A stretch of DNA of 64,000 nucleotides. Source: an uncultured Limosilactobacillus sp. (GTDB lineage: Bacteria; Bacillota; Bacilli; Lactobacillales; Lactobacillaceae). Location: positions 1 through 64,000 of the forward strand of contig NZ_CAKPYE010000011.1 of NCBI RefSeq assembly GCF_934202705.1, in the 5' to 3' direction. The position numbers and the translations under genes were made by a program. Positions 31,932-39,959 of this stretch are shown piece by piece. The number at the start of each line of letters is the position of its first letter. The stretch's first letter is position 1. Below the pieces are notes generated by a model that was not told where the DNA came from, made no database searches, and saw nothing but the letters and a program-made list of their open reading frames with translations.

Positions 31932-32645
31932 ATGGCAAAACTAGACGCTCAAAGCATTATTAATTACATTGGAAATGCGCCTAAAAAGACTCCAGTGAAA
32001 GTTTATTTACGTGGAGCTAACTTATCGCAATTAGAGTTCCCTAAGGAAGTTGACCCATACGTCGAAGAGCACACGGCAACGGTGTTTGGTGATTGGGAAG
32101 TATTGAAACCATTTTTGGATGATCATCGAGACGCTTTTACGGGAATGCATGTTGAAAATGACGCCCGTAATTCAGCAGTGCCTTTGCTGGACTTAAAGAA
32201 TATTAATGCACGGATTGAACCAGGAGCAACAATTCGTGATCAGGTTGTAATTGGTGATAATGCTGTTGTGATGATGGGAGCCACGATCAATATTGGTGCA
32301 GAAATTGGTGAAGGTACCATGATTGACATGGGGACGATTCTTGGTGGTCGAGCAATAGTTGGTAAGCATTGTCACATCGGGGCCGGAACAGTCTTAGCTG
32401 GAGTAATTGAACCAGCTTCAGCAGAACCAGTTCGGGTTGATGATAATGTTTTAATTGGTGCCAATGCAGTAGTTCTTGAGGGGGTTCACATTGGCGAAGG
32501 CGCAGTTGTTGCTGCAGGAGCCGTAGTTACTCACGATGTTGCACCTCACACAGTGGTTGCGGGTGTTCCGGCGAAGTTTGTCAAAAATGTTGATGCCCAA
32601 ACTGACAGTAAGACTGGTTTAGAAGACAATTTACGAAAGCTATAA
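31932..32645 (+). CDS. dapH: Tetrahydrodipicolinate N-acetyltransferase
   Basis: Acetylates the ring-opened tetrahydrodipicolinate, defining the acetyl (not succinyl) branch of lysine synthesis. An N-terminal alpha/beta part (about 1-85) precedes a left-handed beta-helix of hexapeptide repeats (for example IGDNAVVMMGATINIGAEIG). 237 aa. AAGGAGAG precedes the ATG. The deacetylase gene follows after two bases. Confidence 0.94.
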   Translation: MAKLDAQSIINYIGNAPKKTPVKVYLRGANLSQLEFPKEVDPYVEEHTATVFGDWEVLKPFLDDHRDAFTGMHVENDARNSAVPLLDLKNINARIEPGATIRDQVVIGDNAVVMMGATINIGAEIGEGTMIDMGTILGGRAIVGKHCHIGAGTVLAGVIEPASAEPVRVDDNVLIGANAVVLEGVHIGEGAVVAAGAVVTHDVAPHTVVAGVPAKFVKNVDAQTDSKTGLEDNLRKL

Positions 32646-32647
32646 TT

Positions 32648-33808
32648 ATGACAGAACTAAATGAAGATCAATTAATTAAAATTCGTCGGCATTTGCATCA
32701 GATCCCTGAATTAGCACTCCAGGAGACTGAAACACATGCATACTTGATGAAAGTTATTGGTGAAATGAACCAACAATTTCTGGAAGTTCGGGAATTTCCA
32801 GAATTGCCAACTGCAATTATGGTTTTGGTTCATGGAAAAGATCCACAACGGACGATTGGTTACCGAACTGATATTGATGCGTTACCAGTGACCGAGCAAA
32901 CTGGTTTGCCATATCAGTCTACCCATCCGGGTGTAATGCATGCATGTGGGCATGATATTCATATGACAGTTGCGCTGGGGGTTCTAAGTTACTTTAGTGA
33001 ACATCAACCAAAAGATAATTTATTATTCTTCTTCCAACCAGCTGAAGAAAGCGAAGCTGGTGGAAAGCGAGCGTATGAATTAGGGTTGTTTAAGGGTCAA
33101 TGGTGTCCAGATGAATTCTATGGATTACACGATAATCCTGAATTACCAGCAGGAGCGATTGGTTGCCGAATGGGAACACTATTTGCTGGTACTACTGAAG
33201 TTAATATTGACATTGAAGGAAAGGGTGGCCATGCCGCTTTTCCTCAAGATGCAAATGATGCCGTGGTGGCCGCTGCTAACTTAATTGTTCAAGTACAAAC
33301 GATTATTTCGCGAAGCATTGATCCAATTGAAAGTGGAGTAATTACCCTTGGTAAGATTGAAGCGGGCACGATTAGGAATGTTATTGCAGGTCACGCAAGA
33401 ATTGAAGGAACTATTCGTGGCTTGACTCAACAGATGATTCTATTAATTGACAAACGACTTGAAGATGTTTGTCAAGGAATTAAAGCTAGTTTCGGTGTGA
33501 AAGTTAAGCTAGAATTAAATCAGGGGGGCTACTGGCCCGTCGAGAATAATCCAAAATTAACGAAGCGGTTTATTCACTATATGCACGATACTGCTTCAGT
33601 CAACTTTATCGAGACCAAACCAGCAATGACTGGTGAAGATTTTGGATATTTACTAGCCAAATTTCCAGGAACCATGTTTTGGCTTGGGGTTGAGGATGAT
33701 TCACAATTGCATTCCGCAACCCTTACGCCAAATGAGGCTGCAATCCAACGTGGTGTTGAAGCAATTACCGGATTCTTAGAATACCGGATGGATGCTAAGG
33801 AGGAATAA
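32648..33808 (+). CDS. dapL: N-acetyldiaminopimelate deacetylase
   Basis: Removes the acetyl group from N-acetyl-LL-diaminopimelate. M20-family metallohydrolase: RRHLHQIPELALQE at the start, metal ligands in HACGHDIHM, catalytic Glu in QPAEESEAGG, a dimerisation insert (about 175-290) and a late TGEDFGYL. 386 aa. It lies inside the dap operon, with dapH and dapA two bases away on each side, which settles its substrate among M20 relatives. Confidence 0.9.
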   Translation: MTELNEDQLIKIRRHLHQIPELALQETETHAYLMKVIGEMNQQFLEVREFPELPTAIMVLVHGKDPQRTIGYRTDIDALPVTEQTGLPYQSTHPGVMHACGHDIHMTVALGVLSYFSEHQPKDNLLFFFQPAEESEAGGKRAYELGLFKGQWCPDEFYGLHDNPELPAGAIGCRMGTLFAGTTEVNIDIEGKGGHAAFPQDANDAVVAAANLIVQVQTIISRSIDPIESGVITLGKIEAGTIRNVIAGHARIEGTIRGLTQQMILLIDKRLEDVCQGIKASFGVKVKLELNQGGYWPVENNPKLTKRFIHYMHDTASVNFIETKPAMTGEDFGYLLAKFPGTMFWLGVEDDSQLHSATLTPNEAAIQRGVEAITGFLEYRMDAKEE

Positions 33809-33810
33809 TA

Positions 33811-34731
33811 ATGAAGTTAGCAGACGCAGATTTATTGACAGCGATTATTACACCATTCAATGAGCAAAATGAAATTGATTTCCCAACTTTAGAAAAGTTA
33901 ACTAATTCTTTAATTAATCAAGGAAGTAATGGCTTTGTCGTGGGTGGAACAACTGGAGAAACGCCAGAACTTTCTCATGATGAAAAAATTGAATTATATA
34001 CGAAATTTGGTCAAATCGTTCATGGTCGTGTTCCGGTAATTGCTGGGACTGGAAGCAACAACACGAAAGAAACGATTGCTTTTACTAATGAAGTCGCTAA
34101 AATTGAAGGAATTGACTATGCATTAGTAGTGGTGCCACCATATAACAAGCCTAACCAACGGGGGATGGTCGCCCACTTTACAACTGTTGCTGACAATGTT
34201 GAAATGCCAATCATCATTTATAATATTCCGGGACGTACCGGATCCAAGATGAGCCAAGAAACCATTTGTGAATTGTCCCATCATGATAACATCGCAGGAG
34301 TTAAGCAATGTGCTTCTCTAGAAGAAATGGAGTACGTAATTGAACATAAAGATGATAGTTTTTGTGTCTTTTCCGGTGAAGATGCGCAGGCATTAACAGC
34401 TCGAGTATTGGGTGCTAATGGAGTCATCTCTGTAGCTTCACATAGTTATGCACTTCAGATGAGAGCAATGTATGACCATTTATACCAAGGCGATTATCAA
34501 GCAGCCGCTAAGTTGCAACGGTGGTTAACCCCTAAGATGGCAGCTCTCTTTATGTTTCCATCACCGTCACCAGTTAAAGCATTGCTCAATGCTCAAGGAT
34601 TTCAAGTTGGTGGTTGTCGGTTGCCAATTATGACATTGAATGATGCTGAAAAATCACAATTGGCGAGCGCATTGGATTTGCCAGAAAATGCTTTGAATGG
34701 TGAATTACCTTTAAACTTGGAGGAAATGTGA
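33811..34731 (+). CDS. dapA: 4-hydroxy-tetrahydrodipicolinate synthase
   Basis: Condenses pyruvate with aspartate semialdehyde. A TIM-barrel of the NAL superfamily: GGTTGETPELSHDEK, the Tyr of YNIPGRTG and the Schiff-base Lys in AGVKQCAS. 306 aa, a little longer than the ~290 norm at the C-terminus. It sits tightly between the deacetylase and dapB. Confidence 0.95.
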   Translation: MKLADADLLTAIITPFNEQNEIDFPTLEKLTNSLINQGSNGFVVGGTTGETPELSHDEKIELYTKFGQIVHGRVPVIAGTGSNNTKETIAFTNEVAKIEGIDYALVVVPPYNKPNQRGMVAHFTTVADNVEMPIIIYNIPGRTGSKMSQETICELSHHDNIAGVKQCASLEEMEYVIEHKDDSFCVFSGEDAQALTARVLGANGVISVASHSYALQMRAMYDHLYQGDYQAAAKLQRWLTPKMAALFMFPSPSPVKALLNAQGFQVGGCRLPIMTLNDAEKSQLASALDLPENALNGELPLNLEEM

Positions 34732-34732
34732 A

Positions 34733-35512
34733 ATGAAACGAGTATTAGTAGCCGGCATTAATGGTGCAATGGGGCAATATGCCACCAAAATGATCAATGA
34801 TTTAGCTGGTTTTGAAGTTACTGCTGGTCTTGGCCTTGGGGTTAAAGATGGTGATCAAGCTAAGTATAATGTGTCTGCGGATACGAAGCTATATGGTTCT
34901 TTAGACGAAATTGCAGAAAATGTGGCTGACATTTGGTTGGATTTTACTGCACCAGTAGCTGTTTTTCCGGATGTTGAATATGCGCTGAATCACAGAATGC
35001 GTCCGGTTGTTGGAACAACGGGGTTAACTGATGAGCAAGAAGGAGAACTAAAACAATTAGCCCAGAAAAAAGAGTTGGGCGGCTTGATTGCACCTAATTT
35101 TGGCATGTCTGCGGTTCTCTTGATGAAATTTGCCAAGGAGGCTGCTAAATACTTCCCTGATGTGGAAATTATTGAAATGCATCATGAAGATAAAAAGGAT
35201 GCTCCTTCTGGAACGGCACTAAGTACTGCGAAGTTAATTGCTGAAAATCGCAAGCCACACCAAACTGCGCCAGATACAATGGAGACGTTAGCAGACGTTC
35301 GTGGCGGTGATTACCAAGGAATTAAAATTCACTCAGTCCGATTACCAGGTTATGTGGCTCATGAGCAAGTTTTGTTTGGTGGAAAGGGTGAAGCTTTAAC
35401 AATCCGTCAAGATTCGTTTGATCGGAGCTCATTTATGAGTGGCGTTAAAGTGGCCCTGCAAAAAGTGTCGTCACTTGATGAATTAGTAGTTGGTTTGGAA
35501 AACATTCTTTAA
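34733..35512 (+). CDS. dapB: 4-hydroxy-tetrahydrodipicolinate reductase
   Basis: Reduces the DapA product with NAD(P)H. The nucleotide-binding start VLVAGINGAMGQYATKMI and the catalytic EMHHEDKKDAPSGTA motif are clear. 259 aa. It begins one base after the dapA stop. Confidence 0.95.
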   Translation: MKRVLVAGINGAMGQYATKMINDLAGFEVTAGLGLGVKDGDQAKYNVSADTKLYGSLDEIAENVADIWLDFTAPVAVFPDVEYALNHRMRPVVGTTGLTDEQEGELKQLAQKKELGGLIAPNFGMSAVLLMKFAKEAAKYFPDVEIIEMHHEDKKDAPSGTALSTAKLIAENRKPHQTAPDTMETLADVRGGDYQGIKIHSVRLPGYVAHEQVLFGGKGEALTIRQDSFDRSSFMSGVKVALQKVSSLDELVVGLENIL

Positions 35513-35530
35513 AAAGGAGCATGATGAATT

Positions 35531-36712
35531 ATGCCAGAACTTGCAAAGGGTATGGAAAACTATGTTAACAAGGATGTTAAGGAAATTCGTCCGTCAGCGA
35601 TTCGTGATTTTGATATGCAAATCTCGTCAATTCCGGGATTAGTAAAGTTAACGCTGGGCGAACCAGATTTTAATGTCCCTGAGCACGTTAAAGAAGCTGC
35701 CATTCGAGGAATTCAAGCAAATGATTCTCACTATGGACCGACAGCTGGAAAACTAGAATTACGAAAAGCGGTAGCTAGTTATCTGAAAGATACCCGAGAT
35801 GTTGATTACAAGCCCGAAGATGAAGTGTTAATTACTAATGGTGGGACGGAAGCTTTAACAGCGATTACGTTTAGCTTGCTTAATCCTGGAGATAAAGTTT
35901 TAGTACCAACCCCAGTCTTCTCACTATACTTTCCAATTATTACGCTGACAGGGGCTGAATGTATTCAAATCGATACTTCTCATGATGGATTTGTTCTGAC
36001 ACCAGAAAGGTTACAGCAGGCAATTGACAAGTATGGTGATGTTAAGATAATTATCTTAAACTATCCATGTAACCCAACTGGTCGTTCGTACTCAGAAGAC
36101 TTGTTACGGAAGCTTGGTAAGATTTTACATGATAATAACGTCTTAATTGTGGCTGATGAAATGTATAGTGAATTAACTTATGATCAGGAACATTTCTCAT
36201 TAGCAACCGTCTTTCCGGAACAAACTTTACTGGTTTCTGGTTTATCAAAGTCTCATGCAATGACCGGATGGCGGCTTGGTTATATTGCCGGTCCATCTGC
36301 ACTGATTAGCCAAATCTACAAAATTCATGGTTTCCTGGTTACATGTGTCAATGATATTGCGCAGGATGCTGCGATCGAAGCTTTAAATAATGGCCGAAAA
36401 GACCCTAACGCTTTTCGTGACGAATACAAGAAGCGTCGTGACTACGTTGTTGAACGGATGGAAAAGATGGGTTTTGAGATTGCAACACCTGAAGGGGCTT
36501 TCTATGTCTTTGCAAAGATTCCAGCTCAGTTTGGTAATGATGACTTTAATTTTGCCCTTGATCTAGCTAAGAAAGCCAAGGTTGGTGTCATTCCAGGAAG
36601 TGCATTTGGTGCTGGTGGAGAAGGATATATTCGAATTTCTTATGCTGCTTCTGATGAAAAATTAGCGAAGGCAATGGACTATATTGAATCATATCTTGAC
36701 AACTTAGATTAA
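35531..36712 (+). CDS. patA: N-acetyl-LL-diaminopimelate aminotransferase
   Basis: Class I/II PLP aminotransferase. NYPCNPTGR and the PLP Lys240 in SGLSKSHAMTGWR are present, with the C-terminal Arg of YIRISYA binding the substrate carboxylate. 393 aa. The family also contains aromatic and broad-range transaminases; operon position after dapB is the reason for assigning the acetyl-DAP step. The ribosome site AAGGAG is 11 bases before the ATG, slightly far. Last gene of the operon. Confidence 0.87.
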   Translation: MPELAKGMENYVNKDVKEIRPSAIRDFDMQISSIPGLVKLTLGEPDFNVPEHVKEAAIRGIQANDSHYGPTAGKLELRKAVASYLKDTRDVDYKPEDEVLITNGGTEALTAITFSLLNPGDKVLVPTPVFSLYFPIITLTGAECIQIDTSHDGFVLTPERLQQAIDKYGDVKIIILNYPCNPTGRSYSEDLLRKLGKILHDNNVLIVADEMYSELTYDQEHFSLATVFPEQTLLVSGLSKSHAMTGWRLGYIAGPSALISQIYKIHGFLVTCVNDIAQDAAIEALNNGRKDPNAFRDEYKKRRDYVVERMEKMGFEIATPEGAFYVFAKIPAQFGNDDFNFALDLAKKAKVGVIPGSAFGAGGEGYIRISYAASDEKLAKAMDYIESYLDNLD

Positions 36713-36717
36713 ATATC

Positions 36718-36742
36718 AAAGCACGGTTTGCCGTGCTTTTTT
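36718..36742 (+). terminator. Terminator at the end of the lysine operon
   Basis: AAAGCACGG pairs with CCGTGCTTT, loop TTTG, then T residues. An extended -10 (TGTTATAAT, TATAAT at 36745-36750) overlaps its right edge and may start transcription of trmK. Confidence 0.88.
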
Positions 36743-36782
36743 GTTATAATAAAACTAAATTGTTATAGAAGGGATGATGAAG

Positions 36783-37493
36783 GTGGACGCAAACCATCTT
36801 TCAAACAGATTAGCAATGGTCGCAAAGTATGTTCCACAAGACGCACGGGTTGCCGATATTGGTTCAGATCATGCGTACCTGCCGGCAGCATTATTGATCC
36901 AGGGACAAATTAGTTACGCAATTGCTGGTGAAGTTGCGCAAGGACCGTTTGAAAATGAACAAAAAGAAATTAGGCAACTGAATTTACAGGATCGTTTAGT
37001 ACCACGACTTGCTGATGGCTTAGCAGCAGTGCATCAAGATGATTACATTAACGTAGTTACTATTGCCGGTATGGGTGGATCGTTAATTGCACGAATTTTA
37101 GATGAAGGACAACAACAACTTACGGGTGTTCGAAGATTAGTTTTACAACCGAATGTTGGTGAATATCGGGTTCGCGAATGGTTGATGAAGCATCAGTATC
37201 AAATTATGGCTGAGCAGATGCTGGAAGAAGATGGTCATATTTATGAAATTATTGTGGCAGAACCCACTGTCTGCCCAGTTCGTTATAGTATCAAGGAATT
37301 GTTATTTGGGCCGTTACTTTTAGAAAAACCAACATCAATTTTTGAAGAAAAGTGGCAACAAGAATTGGAACGCTGTCAACAAGCAGTCAGCCAAATGAAA
37401 AAAGCAACAATAATTCCGATTGATCGATTGCACAGGATGCAGTTAAAAGTAAAATTAATTCAGGAGGCATTAAATCATGACGACGGGGACTGA
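36783..37493 (+). CDS. trmK: tRNA (adenine22-N1)-methyltransferase
   Basis: SAM-dependent enzyme making m1A22 in tRNA. The Rossmann-type DIGSDHAYLPAALL motif and the family's TIAGMGGSLIARIL stretch are visible; the C-terminal part is a helical tail. In-frame starts are ATG 36774, ATG 36777 and GTG 36783; AAGGG ends at 36773, so only GTG 36783 has normal spacing (236 aa). It overlaps the next gene by 17 bases, the usual pairing. Confidence 0.9.
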   Translation: MDANHLSNRLAMVAKYVPQDARVADIGSDHAYLPAALLIQGQISYAIAGEVAQGPFENEQKEIRQLNLQDRLVPRLADGLAAVHQDDYINVVTIAGMGGSLIARILDEGQQQLTGVRRLVLQPNVGEYRVREWLMKHQYQIMAEQMLEEDGHIYEIIVAEPTVCPVRYSIKELLFGPLLLEKPTSIFEEKWQQELERCQQAVSQMKKATIIPIDRLHRMQLKVKLIQEALNHDDGD

Positions 37494-38301
37494 AATTATT
37501 AATCAGTTTGAGAAATTTTGTTCACCAGATCTTGCGGAATCATGGGATCATGTAGGGCTTCAAATTGGTGACCCTGATAAACCGGTCAACCGACTGATGA
37601 CGACTTTAGATGTTCGACCAGAAGTCGTCGATGAGGCAATTGAACGGCAAGTTGATTTTATTTTTGCTCATCATCCGGTGATGTTTCACCCTGCTAAGGA
37701 TTTAGATATTCGTAATCCACAAAATGCGATGTACGCTAAAATCCTCAACAGTGGGATTACTGTTTATGCTGCACATACTAATTTAGATAGTGTGAATGAT
37801 GGGATGAATGACTGGTTAGCGGATCAGTTGCAGTTACAAAATCCAGTGCCGTTAGTGGATAAGGATATTGACCCGATTACAGGAATGCCACGTGGAATGG
37901 GGAGAATTGGTCGCTTGGAGCAACCATTAACTGTGGCACAATTTGCTGACTACTGTCTTAAAGTTTTTAACATTCCGGGTTTACGGCTAATTGCGAAGAA
38001 AAATGATCCGCGCAAAATCAAACGGGTGGCAGTATTAGGTGGTTCAGGGGCTCAGTTTTACCGAGACGCGCTTGTTAAGGGAGCAGACGCTTATGTTACT
38101 GGCGACGTTAGTTACCATGTTGCGCATGATATGCTTGCTGCGGGTTTAGTAGTGGTTGACCCTGGACACCATATTGAAGCAGTGGCGATTCAGGGGCTGA
38201 GTGAACTCTTAAATCAATGGAAAATTAAAAACGACTGGTCAGTTGAAGTAATTCAGTCTAAAATAAACACAGAGCCATTCGAATTTGTAACGAAAAAATG
38301 A
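37477..38301 (+). CDS. Nif3-like dinuclear metal center protein (YqfO family)
   Basis: A conserved cytoplasmic protein with a two-metal site, annotated in some databases as GTP cyclohydrolase I type 2; its true reaction is not established. HHPVMFHP, HTNLD and DPGHHIEA hold the expected metal-binding His/Asp/Glu. At 274 aa it is the short form without the PII-like insert of B. subtilis YqfO. It overlaps trmK; AGGAGG precedes the ATG. Confidence 0.88.
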   Translation: MTTGTEIINQFEKFCSPDLAESWDHVGLQIGDPDKPVNRLMTTLDVRPEVVDEAIERQVDFIFAHHPVMFHPAKDLDIRNPQNAMYAKILNSGITVYAAHTNLDSVNDGMNDWLADQLQLQNPVPLVDKDIDPITGMPRGMGRIGRLEQPLTVAQFADYCLKVFNIPGLRLIAKKNDPRKIKRVAVLGGSGAQFYRDALVKGADAYVTGDVSYHVAHDMLAAGLVVVDPGHHIEAVAIQGLSELLNQWKIKNDWSVEVIQSKINTEPFEFVTKK

Positions 38302-38313
38302 GGTGTTAAGCAA

Positions 38314-39564
38314 ATGGCAAGTTTAAAGTATGAAAATTTATTACCACGTTTCTTAAAGTATGTAAAAGTGGAAACACGATCTAATCCCAATAGCGATACT
38401 TTACCTTCTGATCCTAAGGAAATGGCTTTCTTAAAAGAATTAGCAACTGAACTAAAGAACATTGGGTTGGCTAACGTTCGCTTCAACAAAGCTAACACGT
38501 ATTTGTTAGCCACTTTGCCAAGCAACCTAGATTATGATGTTCCAGCGATGGGATTAATCGCCCATGTTGACACAGCTGATTTTAATGCTCACAATGTTAA
38601 TCCTCAAGTGGTTGAAGATTACGATGGTGAATCAGACATTCAGTTGGATGTTGATGGTGAATATGTATTAAGTCAAAAAGAGTTTCCGTCATTAAAGAAG
38701 TACAAGGGGGACACTTTAGTTACGACTGATGGTTCAACCCTGTTAGGTGCCGATGATAAATCTGGGGTTGCTGAAGTAATTACTTTCTGTGAATACCTAA
38801 TTCAACACCCGGAAATCAAACATGGCACTATTCAGATCGGGTTAGGCACTGACGAAGAAATTGGCATTGGTGCTGAGCATTTTGAGCCAGCAGAGTTTGG
38901 GGCAGATTTTGCTTATACTGTTGATGGTGGTCCACTTGGTGAACTTGAGTATGAAACCTTTAATGCCGCTCATGCTGTAATTGATATTAAGGGGAAGAGC
39001 GTTCATACAGCAGTTGCTAAGGGGACAATGGTAAATGCGTTGCAACTGGGAATTGACTTACATAATAGTTTGCCAGATCATGATCGGGCTGAACGAACTG
39101 AAGGCCGAGAAGGATTTTTCCATTTATACAAGTTCAATGGGACTGTTGATAGTGCCAAAATGGAATACTTAATCCGGGATCATGATAAGACCATCTTTAA
39201 CGAACGGAAACATGCACTTCAAGCGGCGGCTGATGACATCAATGCTCAACTTGGTGCAGATTGGATTAAGGTAACGATTAATGATCAATACTATAATCTT
39301 CGTGATGCATTAAAGGACCATATGGAAGTTGTTGATCTTCCTAAGCAAGCGATGGAAAATCTAGGAATTAAACCAGATATTTACCCAGTGCGTGGGGGAA
39401 CAGATGGTTCGACCATTTCTTACAAGGGCTTGCCAACACCGAACCTCTTTGCTGGAGGCGAAAACATGCATAGTCGCTTCGAATACGTTTCTGCACAAAC
39501 GATGGATCGAGTTATTGATGTTCTACTTGAAATGAATAAGTTAAACATTACAAATAATAAGTAA
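38314..39564 (+). CDS. pepT: Peptidase T (tripeptidase)
   Basis: M20B zinc aminopeptidase that releases N-terminal residues from tripeptides in the cytoplasm. Metal and catalytic motifs HVDTAD, DDKSG, TDEEIGIGAEHF and the late GGEN(M)HSRFEY are present. 416 aa, full length. AGGTG precedes the ATG. Confidence 0.95.
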   Translation: MASLKYENLLPRFLKYVKVETRSNPNSDTLPSDPKEMAFLKELATELKNIGLANVRFNKANTYLLATLPSNLDYDVPAMGLIAHVDTADFNAHNVNPQVVEDYDGESDIQLDVDGEYVLSQKEFPSLKKYKGDTLVTTDGSTLLGADDKSGVAEVITFCEYLIQHPEIKHGTIQIGLGTDEEIGIGAEHFEPAEFGADFAYTVDGGPLGELEYETFNAAHAVIDIKGKSVHTAVAKGTMVNALQLGIDLHNSLPDHDRAERTEGREGFFHLYKFNGTVDSAKMEYLIRDHDKTIFNERKHALQAAADDINAQLGADWIKVTINDQYYNLRDALKDHMEVVDLPKQAMENLGIKPDIYPVRGGTDGSTISYKGLPTPNLFAGGENMHSRFEYVSAQTMDRVIDVLLEMNKLNITNNK

Positions 39565-39576
39565 TATTAACAAAAA

Positions 39577-39613
39577 AGAAGTCCACGGAACTGTAATAGT
39601 TTCGTGGACTTCT
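39577..39613. terminator. Terminator shared by pepT and the DUF2929 gene
   Basis: AGAAGTCCACGGAA pairs with TTTCGTGGACTTCT. A six-T tract follows only on the minus strand, so it is a proper intrinsic terminator mainly for the minus-strand gene. Confidence 0.8.
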
Positions 39614-39628
39614 CAGTTAATCCGTAAC

Positions 39629-39826
39629 TTATTTTCGTGAGGGATTTGCCTTGGTGGTAATTGCGTACAGACAATTAGTAGCAATTACTGCAAAAATTGC
39701 GCCAATGATTGCAGCATGAGAGAAGTTAAGGGAAGTTGCTTCCAATTGACTGCCGATGTAACCGAGGAGCATTCCTAAAATTCCGCCCCAGATAATTGCC
39801 ATAATGCTACCCATAATCTTTTTCAT
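39629..39826 (-). CDS. DUF2929-family membrane protein, 65 aa
   Basis: A tiny two-pass membrane protein; the pattern IIWGGILGMLLGYIGSQLEA resembles DUF2929 (YjzD-like) proteins, whose function is unknown. The second segment (AAIIGAIFAVIATNCLYAI) is followed by a basic tail. GAGGTGATAATGA precedes the ATG at 39826. It is divergent from dnaE. Confidence 0.75.
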   Translation of the reverse strand: MKKIMGSIMAIIWGGILGMLLGYIGSQLEATSLNFSHAAIIGAIFAVIATNCLYAITTKANPSRK

Positions 39827-39922
39827 TTCATTATCACCTCTTTAAAATCATATCATTATTTTACCATAATAAAGTGCTAACCGCGACAACATTGCAACCC
39901 CCCTGGATTAATTGAGATTTGT

Positions 39923-39928
39923 TATAAT
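39923..39928 (+). promoter_or_regulatory. Extended -10 of the dnaE promoter
   Basis: TGTTATAAT, with TATAAT at 39923-39928, about 30 bases before the dnaE start. No good -35 is visible. Confidence 0.4.
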
Positions 39929-39959
39929 TTGAAATAGAAGGATGAGGTGAAAAGAAAGA

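Noticed and set aside
35521..35533. patA as a fourth AUU-start candidate (ATT directly before ATG)
   Set aside because: A normal ATG follows at once and its spacing to AAGGAG is still workable, so there is no need for a non-standard start.
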